Source: Desulfuromusa sp.
GTDB taxonomy: Bacteria > Desulfobacterota > Desulfuromonadia > Desulfuromonadales > Geopsychrobacteraceae
NCBI GenBank assembly: GCA_016744675.1
Contig: JADGDX010000007.1
Span: forward strand, 13,404 to 77,403
Reading direction: 5' to 3'
DNA: 64,000 nucleotides
In this document: positions 1 through 8,380 of the stretch, one piece after another
How positions within the stretch are numbered: the stretch's first letter is position 1
Layout: every line of letters starts with the position of its first letter
Made by a program: the position numbers and the translations under genes
The notes under the pieces: generated by a model
Databases searched by the model: none
What the model was told of the DNA's origin: nothing
The model's input: the letters and a program-made list of their open reading frames with translations, nothing else

Positions 1-2
1 GC

Positions 3-2636
3 AATACCCTTATGTCTAAAGTATCAGGTAAAATAGCTCAAGGTCTTGGTAATGGACTATTAATGCTCAGGGTTGGAAATATAATTATTCAAAGTGCACG
101 CCCTTTTGCCTCTAATGGATCACTAGGTTCGTTTGAACGCATAGATCATGAAGGTGACCATATAGAAATTCGCACTTCCCATCCAGACAGCGAAGATACT
201 GTTTCCCATTGGCTACGCTTTCAAAAAGAGGTGGAAATTATCGATGAGGATGGTGAATCCAAATCCTGCCGTATTGCTGTTGCATATTCGTTAGACAAAA
301 ATGATAGCAAGAATAAAAATCTAAAGAAGAACTCTCCCCCTTGGAAGATAACCCCCCTTGATCATGGACAGGTCTCCATTTTTTTTCCGGCAGAAAAAGA
401 AACATCCAACTTGAAGTTTCATCTTCATGCCCCGTTTGCTTCGACCGTAGCACGTGACAGCGTAAGGGACTGTGAGTCTAACCGTCAATTACGGGATTGC
501 CTTGCAGAACTTGTGGCAGAGTCACTTATTGATATCCGTGACAAGGGAATGCTGACGATGGAGTTTCTTGCCGTTTTGCCAATTCAAGCGGACAATCTTT
601 CACCGTTTTATGAGCCAGTTCGTGAGACAATTGTTCGGGCATTCAATGAAGAAAGCCTTACTCTTACAAGGGATGGCAGCTATGCTCCGGCGACAGAGCT
701 TTATCGAGGGCCGAAAAAAATTGATGATGTTTTGAATGCCGAAGGTCTGTCGCTGTTAACAAATGGCGAGCCACGGCTTTGGGCTGCGAACCCACCGCAG
801 CAGAATCAACGTGATGACCGTTTTCTTGATAGCCTTGAACTTGACTCATGGGGGTGGGAGGAACTTTCTTGGGCGTTAAATAACCTTGATGAGGACGAGC
901 AGGAAGTCTTTGAGCTTTGGATTGTTCAGAAAGACGATGCTTGGATGAGAGGCTTCTACGCATTGTTGGGGGAAGTTTCTGACATCCATGAAGAGTATGT
1001 GGAGATGGAAAATTTCCGCATTGTAAGGATCGAGTCCGATCAAGGTGACGAGCATGTTTTGCCAGAGGAGGCATTTTTCCCACCTGAAGATGGAACAGAT
1101 TTGCCTGAGGATATAAGCTTTGTAAAACCTTCTGTTTATATGACTAAGGCGAAAAAGAAATATGCTTATTCATTTTTGGAAGAAATTGGTGTACGTGCCT
1201 TTGATGAAAAAGCAATGATTGAATTGAGGTTGGGTGCCTATGCTAGTCACGAGAGTAGGCCAGATTCAAGGGGGGTAGAACACTATCAGGATGTAAAAAA
1301 CTTCATAGCCTACTGGAAGAAAAATCCTGCTGATGTCGGAATGTTTAAAAGGCATAATTTCTTACTCGCAAGCTTAGCGGACGAACAGCTGTATTGGTGT
1401 ACATCTGAAAGGCTTTGTGTGGACGATCCGTATTTGGAAACCGGCCTTGCAGAATTAAACGACATTCATGGGAAAAATGCGATTTGGGAAGGATACAAAG
1501 AAAAATTGGTCGAATCCGTGTTGATGGATTTTATTGTTTTTCTTAAGGCAATTGAGGTGATGCATGATCTGAAGATAGAAAGTGCCGGCGTTTTCAGCAA
1601 TCCCCATAGTGACAAGCTGTCGATTGATTATTCTCGAAGATGGACTCATACAAAAATTAATCAGGACTATTCAATAGATGATATTGATCAATACCTTTCG
1701 GTGGGGTCTGTCTCAGTTGCTAGATTGATTTGGATTGCATTGACCAGTGCTGATCGTAAGGTTGCAACAGCACGTTTTCGCCCGAATCAAGAGTATCCCA
1801 TTCGGCAAACTGACTCACAATTGGTTTGTCACCTCAAAGAGTATGCTTGGGTACCGGACAAGTTGGGCGGGTTCAGAAAACCGCAGGACATGACCAAAGA
1901 CGATCTTCCTTCTGATTTTCCATACGATGATCGCAATGGTTTGTTAACCGCTATAGGCTTTGGCGAACAAGCCAGAAAACATAGCGAAGAATATAATAGG
2001 AAAAATCATCATGCGCAAAACATGGGGTTCGAGTCAGCAGATGAGGCAGAAATAGGGCTTAAGTTTATTGAAATAATGAAAGAAAGTGGAAAATCTCCAG
2101 AGGAATTTTTAGCTGAGCTTAAACCAACATCGGATTTGCAACCATCTTTTCCATCAAAACCTGTAGCAACCCCGGAACGCCGTCAAGAGCGTCTTGGGGA
2201 ACAGCTTTCTGATGCCCCTGAAAAAGAGGATGAGAAACGTGAAAGAAGCGTTCGGACAACCAGAGGAACGGTTGACCCTGCTTCTAGGCTCAAAAATCAA
2301 TATACAAATGAATCCGGCCAGATGGTTTGTCAGATCTGCGAAAAAGAACATTTTAGAAAGCGTGATGGTGAGCATTATTTTGAGGCGGTAGAGGCGCTGT
2401 CCAGAGACTTCTTTCCAAAAGAGCATGAATCGCAATTTTTGGCCTTATGTCCACTTTGTGCCGCCATGTATAAGGAATTTGTAAAAAAAGATGAAGATGC
2501 AATGGCGGATTTAAAAATGGAACTATCCGATGCGGATGACTGTGTTGTTCCTCTAAAATTGGGTGAGCAGAAAACGAGTATTCGTTTCTTCGAAGACCAT
2601 TTTATGGATTTAAAGGTAATTCTTGAAGACCTATAG
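3..2636 (+). CDS. Sacsin/Hsp90-like ATPase family protein, 5'-truncated by window edge
   Basis: The frame is open to the left edge, so the gene starts outside the window; the first internal Met is at 12. The visible 874 residues look like the part that follows a GHKL/Hsp90-type ATPase domain in large sacsin-like bacterial proteins: a beta-rich stretch (about 25-105) followed by a 'FHLHAPFASTVARDSVR' segment (about 137-153). The ATPase domain itself would lie upstream. Near the C terminus two CxxC pairs (CQIC and CPLC, about residues 770-820) form a treble-clef-like zinc site; where an HNH enzyme has its histidines this one reads YFEAVEAL, so it is probably a degenerate, non-catalytic HNH fold. 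An Abi-family gene lies downstream, which fits a defence or accessory locus. Function is unproven. Confidence 0.6.
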   Translation, partial: NTLMSKVSGKIAQGLGNGLLMLRVGNIIIQSARPFASNGSLGSFERIDHEGDHIEIRTSHPDSEDTVSHWLRFQKEVEIIDEDGESKSCRIAVAYSLDKNDSKNKNLKKNSPPWKITPLDHGQVSIFFPAEKETSNLKFHLHAPFASTVARDSVRDCESNRQLRDCLAELVAESLIDIRDKGMLTMEFLAVLPIQADNLSPFYEPVRETIVRAFNEESLTLTRDGSYAPATELYRGPKKIDDVLNAEGLSLLTNGEPRLWAANPPQQNQRDDRFLDSLELDSWGWEELSWALNNLDEDEQEVFELWIVQKDDAWMRGFYALLGEVSDIHEEYVEMENFRIVRIESDQGDEHVLPEEAFFPPEDGTDLPEDISFVKPSVYMTKAKKKYAYSFLEEIGVRAFDEKAMIELRLGAYASHESRPDSRGVEHYQDVKNFIAYWKKNPADVGMFKRHNFLLASLADEQLYWCTSERLCVDDPYLETGLAELNDIHGKNAIWEGYKEKLVESVLMDFIVFLKAIEVMHDLKIESAGVFSNPHSDKLSIDYSRRWTHTKINQDYSIDDIDQYLSVGSVSVARLIWIALTSADRKVATARFRPNQEYPIRQTDSQLVCHLKEYAWVPDKLGGFRKPQDMTKDDLPSDFPYDDRNGLLTAIGFGEQARKHSEEYNRKNHHAQNMGFESADEAEIGLKFIEIMKESGKSPEEFLAELKPTSDLQPSFPSKPVATPERRQERLGEQLSDAPEKEDEKRERSVRTTRGTVDPASRLKNQYTNESGQMVCQICEKEHFRKRDGEHYFEAVEALSRDFFPKEHESQFLALCPLCAAMYKEFVKKDEDAMADLKMELSDADDCVVPLKLGEQKTSIRFFEDHFMDLKVILEDL

Positions 2637-2713
2637 GGGGGGCATTTAGCTCCTTGTTGTAGAAAGTTTCTGATTATCTTTTTGTTCATCAAGATGATTA
2701 TCATTGACAATTA

Positions 2714-2750
2714 AGCGGGTGTGTTGAATACTGCTTTCAACACACCCGCT
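2714..2750. repeat. 15-bp perfect inverted repeat between the first two genes
   Basis: Arms 2714-2728 and 2736-2750 are perfectly complementary over 15 bp (AGCGGGTGTGTTGAA and its complement) around a 7-nt loop. No T-run follows, so it is not a canonical intrinsic terminator. It may be a REP-like element or a stem-loop protecting the 3' end of the upstream transcript. Confidence 0.7.
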
Positions 2751-2787
2751 ACGCCTCTCCACGATGCGCACCCAGGCGGGTATTTTT

Positions 2788-3693
2788 ATGTCCACTTCTA
2801 GCATTTATGTTAAACCACCCCTCAATCTAGAAGAGCAATTGGGACTTCTTATGAATCGAGGTCTTGCGGTTTCTTCTCCTGAACGTGCTCTGCACTACCT
2901 TCGGTTCATCGGGTACTATCGCTTATCAGGTTATTGTCGCTATTATCAGCAGAACCTCTCTCATGAATTTTATCCAGGCACAACTTTTGACTCGGTTTTG
3001 AAATTGTATATTTTTGACCGTGAGCTTCGTCTTCTAGTGATGGATGCAGTGGAGCGGATAGAGGTTGCGGTACGTTCGTGTATATCCAACACCATGAGCG
3101 AATCGTATGGTGCTCACTGGTTTATGGATAAGAGCCTGTTTCATAATCACAGAAAACACGATGAACTGCTTGGTAAAATTAGGGCAGCAACAGGCAACTA
3201 TGACCGTCAAGAGGGATTTTTAAAAAGTTATTATCAAAAATATGATCAGCCGGATATTCCTCCAAGCTGGATGATGGCGGAAGTGATGTCATTTGGAACT
3301 TGGTCCTCTTTATTTGCAAACCTGAAATCGCGACAGGATCAAAGGGCAATCTGTGCTCCATTCGACATCGATCCAAGAATCATGAAATCCTGGCTTCATT
3401 CCCTCAATTATTTGAGAAATTTGTGTGCACATCATTCGCGTCTTTGGAATCGGTCGTTCAGTATTAAGCCGATGGTGGCGAAAAAGTATGAGATGCAAAT
3501 GAAGGACAATGGTTCCTTTTACGCGTATGCTGCCATGTTGCGTGTTCTTATGTCTGTCATTGCAGATGGTTCCAAGTGGCAATATCGCCTCGCTGTATTA
3601 GCTGACAGCCATCCTGAGGTTCCCCTTGTTGCGATGGGTTTTCCGGAAAATTGGAAAAAGGATTCATTTTGGGGACTTGTCCGTTCAGGATGA
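2788..3693 (+). CDS. Abi family (AbiD/AbiF-like, Abi_2) protein
   Basis: About 301 residues. The N-terminal pattern (PPLNLEEQLGLLMNRGL, then ALHYLRFIGYYRLSGYCRYY) and the later LNYLRNLCAHHSRLWNR segment are characteristic of the Abi_2 family, whose members include the lactococcal abortive-infection proteins AbiD and AbiF. The RN-x4-H-like segment (RNLCAHHSRLWNR) resembles the HEPN RNase-type core, so RNA cleavage is a reasonable inference but not shown. An in-frame ATG exists at 2764, but it overlaps the downstream flank of the inverted repeat region and has no ribosome site; the ATG at 2788 has AGGCGGG six bases upstream. The gene stands alone without an obvious partner, though a sacsin-like gene precedes it. 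Confidence 0.75.
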   Translation: MSTSSIYVKPPLNLEEQLGLLMNRGLAVSSPERALHYLRFIGYYRLSGYCRYYQQNLSHEFYPGTTFDSVLKLYIFDRELRLLVMDAVERIEVAVRSCISNTMSESYGAHWFMDKSLFHNHRKHDELLGKIRAATGNYDRQEGFLKSYYQKYDQPDIPPSWMMAEVMSFGTWSSLFANLKSRQDQRAICAPFDIDPRIMKSWLHSLNYLRNLCAHHSRLWNRSFSIKPMVAKKYEMQMKDNGSFYAYAAMLRVLMSVIADGSKWQYRLAVLADSHPEVPLVAMGFPENWKKDSFWGLVRSG

Positions 3694-3699
3694 AATAGT

Positions 3700-4470
3700 A
3701 TGTCAAATTGGTTCGATACCCATATCCATCTCGATGCTCCTGAACTGAGTGGTCAGGGATTGAAACTTCTTCCTGGCGCACAGCAATGTGGAATCAACCG
3801 ATTTATTGTGCCAGGGGTGCGGGTCAGTGGCTGGGCAGGGATGCTTGCTCTGGTGGAAAATGCTAAAAATGTGTATCTTGCGCCGGGATTACATCCCGCC
3901 TATGCTGATCAGTGGACTGATGCAGCCGCGAGCCAACTTTGGGAGCTGACACAGCAGTCTAAAGTGGTTGCTATTGGAGAGATTGGCCTGGACGGGACGG
4001 TTGCTATCCCGCTGTCACAACAGGAAATAGTTTTTCGTGCCCAATTGGACATTGCGCTTGATGCCGGGTTGCCGGTTTTGCTTCATGTCCGCGAAGCAAC
4101 CGGAGCCGTTTTGACGATTCTGCGGGAACTAGAAATCGGTCAAAGAATTGGGGGAGTCTGGCATGGATTTTCGGCGAGTTTGTCAGTGGCAGAAGAACTT
4201 GTTGCTTTGGGATTCAAGATTGGAGTTGGTTCGATTTTGCTGCGTGAAAATGCTCGGAAGTTACCTGATGCGGTGAAGGTTCTGCCCGCCTCGGCCTTGG
4301 TTCTGGAAACAGACCTGCCCGATATGGCTGAGAAACCTGACGTGTTATTGAAAGTAGCAGAAAAGGTCGCCGAGCTACGTGACAGGACATTAGAAGAAGT
4401 GGCACAAATTACAACGGAAAATGCCAGGCAGCTGTTTCGATTTCAGGATGAATTTATTTATGGGAAATAA
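3700..4470 (+). CDS. TatD family metal-dependent hydrolase
   Basis: 256 residues, the usual size for TatD/YcfH-type metal-dependent DNases of the amidohydrolase superfamily. The expected metal ligands are visible: the D-x-H-x-H motif at residues 6-10 (DTHIHLD), E94 in GEIGLD, H129 in LLHVREA, H155 in VWHGFS and D205 in ETDLPD. Family members act as 3'-5' exonucleases or D-aminoacyl-tRNA deacylases; the exact substrate cannot be read from the sequence. It begins 6 bases after the Abi gene and its 3' end overlaps the start of tcdA, so it probably belongs to the tcdA transcript. Confidence 0.85.
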   Translation: MSNWFDTHIHLDAPELSGQGLKLLPGAQQCGINRFIVPGVRVSGWAGMLALVENAKNVYLAPGLHPAYADQWTDAAASQLWELTQQSKVVAIGEIGLDGTVAIPLSQQEIVFRAQLDIALDAGLPVLLHVREATGAVLTILRELEIGQRIGGVWHGFSASLSVAEELVALGFKIGVGSILLRENARKLPDAVKVLPASALVLETDLPDMAEKPDVLLKVAEKVAELRDRTLEEVAQITTENARQLFRFQDEFIYGK

Positions 4471-5176
4471 CCGTTTTGACCGAATACAGCTGTTGACTGG
4501 CGCTGCTGGCCTAGAGCGCTTGCGGAACTCCTCTGTTGCTGTTTTCGGCATTGGTGGGGTCGGCGGTCATGCAGTTGAAGCTCTGGTGCGGGGCGGGGTT
4601 GGTCAGCTGACTCTGGTCGATTTTGATACTGTTAATATCACGAATATCAATCGGCAGATTCATGCTCTGGAAGAAACAGTAGGCCAAGAAAAAGTTGCGG
4701 TCATGGCAGAACGCTGTCGGGCGATCAATCCGCAGATTGATGTTATTGTGCAGAACCAGGCTTACCGCGCCGAGAGCAGTGATGAGCTGCTCATGCCTGG
4801 ATTCAATTACGTGTTTGACTGTATTGATAACATTACCGACAAGTTGCATTTAATCCAGAGTTGTCATGAACGGGGTTTGCCGATTATCTCTTCTATGGGG
4901 GCGGCGAACAAGCTTGATCCGACTAGAATAGAGGTTGCCGATATCTCCGCAACAAAAAAATGTCGACTGGCTCGATCAATTCGTAAAGAATTGCGCAGGC
5001 GAGGGATTGAGACGGGGGTTGAGGTGGTTTATTCAACCGAAGAATTCCGTCCACTCACTGGAGCTGATGCTACGGAGCGGAACCCGGTTCTTGGGAGCTC
5101 TTCTTATCTCCCTCCGTTGTTTGGTCTAACGATGGCGGGGGTGGTGATCCAAAAGTTAATTGGAGATATTGATTGA
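4460..5176 (+). CDS. tcdA: tRNA threonylcarbamoyladenosine dehydratase (ThiF/MoeB family)
   Basis: E1-like ATP-dependent enzyme that cyclises t6A37 to ct6A in ANN-decoding tRNAs. The nucleotide-binding GIGGVGGHAVEALVR motif lies near residues 29-43, followed by the acidic LVDFDTVNITNINRQ segment typical of ThiF/TcdA proteins, a CIDNITDK motif, and a basic RSIRKELRRRGI stretch. I place the start at ATG 4460 (MGNNRFDR), 11 bases inside tatD, with AGGA at 4445-4448; the longer frame from 4421 would add residues that only read through tatD. 238 residues is close to the normal TcdA length. It overlaps the next gene by one base (TGATG), indicating translational coupling. Confidence 0.85.
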   Translation: MGNNRFDRIQLLTGAAGLERLRNSSVAVFGIGGVGGHAVEALVRGGVGQLTLVDFDTVNITNINRQIHALEETVGQEKVAVMAERCRAINPQIDVIVQNQAYRAESSDELLMPGFNYVFDCIDNITDKLHLIQSCHERGLPIISSMGAANKLDPTRIEVADISATKKCRLARSIRKELRRRGIETGVEVVYSTEEFRPLTGADATERNPVLGSSSYLPPLFGLTMAGVVIQKLIGDID

Positions 5177-5931
5177 TGGATGCATATATCTGGCAACTTC
5201 CATTACTGTTTGTCGTTGGCGTCATCGCAGGAATTCTCAACATCCTTGCGGGCGGCGGCTCTTTACTGACCTTGCCCGTATTGATTTTTATGGGATTGCC
5301 AAGTGCAGTGGCTAATGGCACCAATCGGATCGCGATTTTTTGTCAGAATATTTTTGCGATTCGTGGTTTCAGTAAGCGTGGTGTGATGCCATTGCAATTG
5401 GCGTTACTGTGCACTCCCCCTGCGCTGTTTGGGAGTTGGGTCGGAGCCAATTTGGCAATCAACCTTGATGATCAAGTATTCAAGCGGGTCTTGGCGATGA
5501 TCATGATTGGGGTGTTAATCTTTACGGCTGTTGACCCGATGAAACGCTTTCGTCAGGAGGATATTCACTTTGGCCTGTGGAGAAAAGCTCTGATCATAAT
5601 CTCTTTTTTTGGAGTGGGGATCTACGGTGGCTTTGTTCAGGCCGGAGTCGGATTTTTAGTGATTACTGCTCTCTTGATTCATGGCCTTGATCTGGTTCGA
5701 ATCAATGCGATCAAGGTCTTTGTTATTTTTGCCTATACGTTTATTGCCCTTGGGGTTTTTGTCTATCATGGGCAGGTCGACTATTCTCTGGGTTTTGCTC
5801 TTGCTGCAGGGAACTCTGTCGGAGGGATGATTGGGCCGAAACTGGCTGTCGATAAAGGACATGACTGGATTAAAAAAGTTGTTAGCTTAACGGTTCTGGT
5901 TTTTGCTTTAAAGTTGTTGTTATTTCCTTAG
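5176..5931 (+). CDS. TauE/SafE family sulfite/sulfonate exporter-like permease
   Basis: 251-residue hydrophobic protein with about eight predicted membrane spans and the N-terminal GILNILAGGGSLLTLPVL signature of the TauE/SafE (DUF81) family. A second half repeats the pattern (GIYGGFVQAGVGFL), as expected for this duplicated fold. Members export sulfite, sulfoacetate or related small anions; the substrate here is unknown. The start is the ATG at 5176 overlapping the tcdA stop by one base, with GGAG at 5162-5165; the in-frame TTG at 5173 is less likely. It is the last gene of the preceding group, since a strong promoter follows at 5949. Confidence 0.8.
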   Translation: MDAYIWQLPLLFVVGVIAGILNILAGGGSLLTLPVLIFMGLPSAVANGTNRIAIFCQNIFAIRGFSKRGVMPLQLALLCTPPALFGSWVGANLAINLDDQVFKRVLAMIMIGVLIFTAVDPMKRFRQEDIHFGLWRKALIIISFFGVGIYGGFVQAGVGFLVITALLIHGLDLVRINAIKVFVIFAYTFIALGVFVYHGQVDYSLGFALAAGNSVGGMIGPKLAVDKGHDWIKKVVSLTVLVFALKLLLFP

Positions 5932-5948
5932 GGCTGTTTTCCCTATTG

Positions 5949-5978
5949 TTGACGGTAGAACTGGTAAAGCGATATAAT
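5949..5978 (+). promoter_or_regulatory. Sigma-70-type promoter of def operon
   Basis: TTGACG at 5949-5954 and a perfect TATAAT at 5973-5978 are separated by 18 bp. Transcription would begin near 5985, about 64 bases before the def start. It probably drives def, fmt and the closely spaced genes after them. Confidence 0.7.
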
Positions 5979-6048
5979 GTAATAATCAAATTTTAGAAAG
6001 AACTCTATTTTTAACTGACTTACAGAGGCTTATCTGCCGGAGAAAAAG

Positions 6049-6576
6049 ATGGCTTTACGTGAAATTTTGCATTACCCGGAATCTTTATTAAAACAAAAAT
6101 CTCTTCCTGTGACGGAGTTCAATGAGGAATTAAAGCAACTCGCGGACGATATGGTGGAGACGATGTATGCTGCTCCGGGTGTTGGTCTTGCGGCACCCCA
6201 GGTTGGTATTTTGCAGCGTTTGATTGTTCTCGACTGCTCGGGAAGCAATGAGCCGAATGATCTGCTTATTGCGGTAAATCCAGAAATAGTTTCTGGAGAT
6301 GGGGACTCTTTGGAAGAAGAAGGTTGCCTCTCTGTGCCAGGATACTGGGCCAGCGTAAAGCGCTCTGCGACAGCAACGATGCGTTATCAGAATATTGATG
6401 GTGTTGTCCACCAACGCGAAGCTGATGGATTGTTGGCGGTTGGGATGCAACATGAGATCGACCACCTAGAGGGGGTTTTGTTTGTCGATCGTCTTTCGCC
6501 TCTGAAGCGTTCCATGTTCAGGAAGAAATATCTGAAAATGCTAAAGGAAAAGGAACTCGAAAATGCCAGCAGTTGA
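6049..6576 (+). CDS. def: Peptide deformylase
   Basis: Removes the formyl group from the N-terminal methionine of nascent proteins. All three family motifs are present: GVGLAAPQVG (about residues 44-53), EEGCLSVP with metal-binding Cys93, and QHEIDHLEG with metal ligands His135 and His139 and catalytic Glu136. 175 residues is typical for a type 1 bacterial enzyme. GGAG at 6039-6042 stands six bases before the ATG. The 3' end overlaps fmt by 14 bases, so the formylation and deformylation enzymes are made together, an arrangement common across bacteria. Confidence 0.97.
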   Translation: MALREILHYPESLLKQKSLPVTEFNEELKQLADDMVETMYAAPGVGLAAPQVGILQRLIVLDCSGSNEPNDLLIAVNPEIVSGDGDSLEEEGCLSVPGYWASVKRSATATMRYQNIDGVVHQREADGLLAVGMQHEIDHLEGVLFVDRLSPLKRSMFRKKYLKMLKEKELENASS

Positions 6577-7507
6577 TAGTCTTCGTACTGTTTTTATGGG
6601 GACCCCAGAGTTTGCTCTGGCTCCGCTGGAAGGTTTGATTGCTGCTGGGGTAAATCTGGTGGGGGTTTATACACAGCCTGATCGACCGAAAGGGCGTGGG
6701 AAAAAACTTGCAGCTTCTCCCGTTAAGCAGTTGGCCCTTGAGCATCAAATCCCCGTTTTTCAGCCACATAAATTGCGTGATCCAGTTGCTGTCGCCGAAT
6801 TACAACAGCTACAGCCTGATTTGATCATTGTTGTTGCTTATGGGCAAATTTTGCCTAAAGCAGTCCTCGATATACCGCGTTACCATTGCATCAATATCCA
6901 TGCGTCTCTATTGCCGAAGTACCGTGGAGCTGCGCCAATAAATAAGGCCATTGTTGACGGTGAAGAGGAGACGGGTGTCACGACCATGTTGATGGACGTT
7001 GGTCTCGATACGGGTGATATGTTGATTAAGCGTCGCTTGGACATTGGTGCGAACGAGACGGCCGGGCAGTTGCACGATCGTCTGGCTCTATTGGGCCGAG
7101 AAGCTCTCGAGGAAACCCTCCGCCAGCTTTGTTCTGAAAGTTTGGTTGCTGAAAAGCAGGATGATGAGCTGAGTTGTTATGCCTCGATGATGAAAAAAGA
7201 GGATGGCCTGATTGACTGGCAGAAAGCAGCCAGTGAAATTCATAATCAAGTCCGAGGCCTTGATCCATGGCCTGGAGCCTACACTTCTCTTGATGGAGAG
7301 GTGCTTAAAATTGCAGAGACAACCGTTGTAGAAGATCTTTCTGGCAAGCCAGGAACTATTCTCTCTGCAGATAAAGCGGGGGTGCTGGTTGCTTGCGGCG
7401 AGGGAGCTCTCCTTGTTGATGGTTTGCAGTTGCCTGGGAAAAAGCGCCTTTCAGCAATGAACTTTCTCAGCGGCCGACCTCTTTTTGTTGATTCTCAATT
7501 AGGTTAA
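6563..7507 (+). CDS. fmt: Methionyl-tRNA formyltransferase
   Basis: Uses 10-formyltetrahydrofolate to formylate initiator Met-tRNA. The N-terminal Rossmann-like domain opens with RTVFMGTPEFA; the family signature IINIHASLLP-like segment appears as CINIHASLLPKYRGAAPI (about residues 111-128), containing the N-I-H catalytic triad region. The C-terminal domain with the GLDPWPGAYT tRNA-binding segment is complete. 314 residues is the expected length. It overlaps def and is followed 45 bases later by htpX. Confidence 0.97.
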   Translation: MPAVDSLRTVFMGTPEFALAPLEGLIAAGVNLVGVYTQPDRPKGRGKKLAASPVKQLALEHQIPVFQPHKLRDPVAVAELQQLQPDLIIVVAYGQILPKAVLDIPRYHCINIHASLLPKYRGAAPINKAIVDGEEETGVTTMLMDVGLDTGDMLIKRRLDIGANETAGQLHDRLALLGREALEETLRQLCSESLVAEKQDDELSCYASMMKKEDGLIDWQKAASEIHNQVRGLDPWPGAYTSLDGEVLKIAETTVVEDLSGKPGTILSADKAGVLVACGEGALLVDGLQLPGKKRLSAMNFLSGRPLFVDSQLG

Positions 7508-7552
7508 AAACTATAAATGAATGAGGTGCTAAAGGTACCCGAAGGATAGAAT

Positions 7553-8374
7553 ATGAATACAGCACGTACCGTTATGTTGATGACATTATTAACTCTGGTT
7601 TTGGTTGGTGCCGGTGGGGCTCTGGGTGGGCAAAGTGGAGCTTTCTTTGCTTTGATTATGGCTGCCGTGATGAACTTGGGAAGTTATTGGTTTTCTGATA
7701 AAGTCGTTGTCAAAATGTATCGCGGTCAAGAGACCCAAAGTGGAGAGCTTTACGATGTTGTCAGTGAGCTCTGTCAGAAGAACAATCTGATTATGCCCAA
7801 GGTCTATCTCCTTCCTCAAGAAACTCCCAATGCTTTTGCGACAGGACGTAATCCCAGTCATGCCGTGGTTGCTGCAACTCAGGGGATTACTCAAATTCTC
7901 AACCGTGAAGAGCTAAAAGGGGTTATGGCCCATGAGCTGGCCCATGTGCAGAATCGTGATATTTTAATCGGCTCAATTGCAGCGACGTTTGCTGGAGCCA
8001 TCAGCTTTTTGGCTCATATGGCACAGTGGGCGATGATTTTTGGTGGTCGTGATGATGAGGATAGTAATCCGATTGCTATGATCGCAATGATGATTTTGGC
8101 ACCGATTGCCGCAATGTTGGTACAAATGGCGATCTCTCGTTCGCGTGAGTATGGGGCCGATCAAAAAGGTGCTCAGCTGTGCGGAAACCCTCATTCTCTG
8201 GCCAGCGCGTTGCGTAAGCTGGAGACATCCAATCAACGTATGCCGATGCAGAAAGTCAATGAGGCGACGGCACATATGTTTATTGTTAACCCATTGAGTG
8301 GTAAGAAGTTGGCAAAGTTGTTTTCTACTCATCCCCCAATGGAAGAACGTATTCGTCGCCTTGAAGGGATGTAG
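7553..8374 (+). CDS. htpX: M48 family membrane metalloprotease HtpX homologue
   Basis: Membrane-bound zinc protease for quality control of damaged membrane proteins. Two N-terminal membrane spans (about residues 5-47) precede the zinc motif HELAH (His127, Glu128, His131) inside [13 protein letters not shown]; two further spans (about 138-195) follow, and [12 protein letters not shown] supplies the third zinc-ligand region (Glu in REYGAD). 273 residues is close to the family norm. It is preceded by a GAAGGA site about seven bases before the ATG and lies between fmt and rsmB, a neighbourhood known from other Desulfuromonadia. Confidence 0.93.
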   Translation: MNTARTVMLMTLLTLVLVGAGGALGGQSGAFFALIMAAVMNLGSYWFSDKVVVKMYRGQETQSGELYDVVSELCQKNNLIMPKVYLLPQETPNAFATGRNPSHAVVAATQGITQILNREELKGVMAHELAHVQNRDILIGSIAATFAGAISFLAHMAQWAMIFGGRDDEDSNPIAMIAMMILAPIAAMLVQMAISRSREYGADQKGAQLCGNPHSLASALRKLETSNQRMPMQKVNEATAHMFIVNPLSGKKLAKLFSTHPPMEERIRRLEGM

Positions 8375-8380
8375 ACTCAA

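Noticed and set aside
7973-8380. 135-codon open frame on the minus strand over htpX
   Set aside because: Shadow of the htpX gene, with no ribosome site or independent support.
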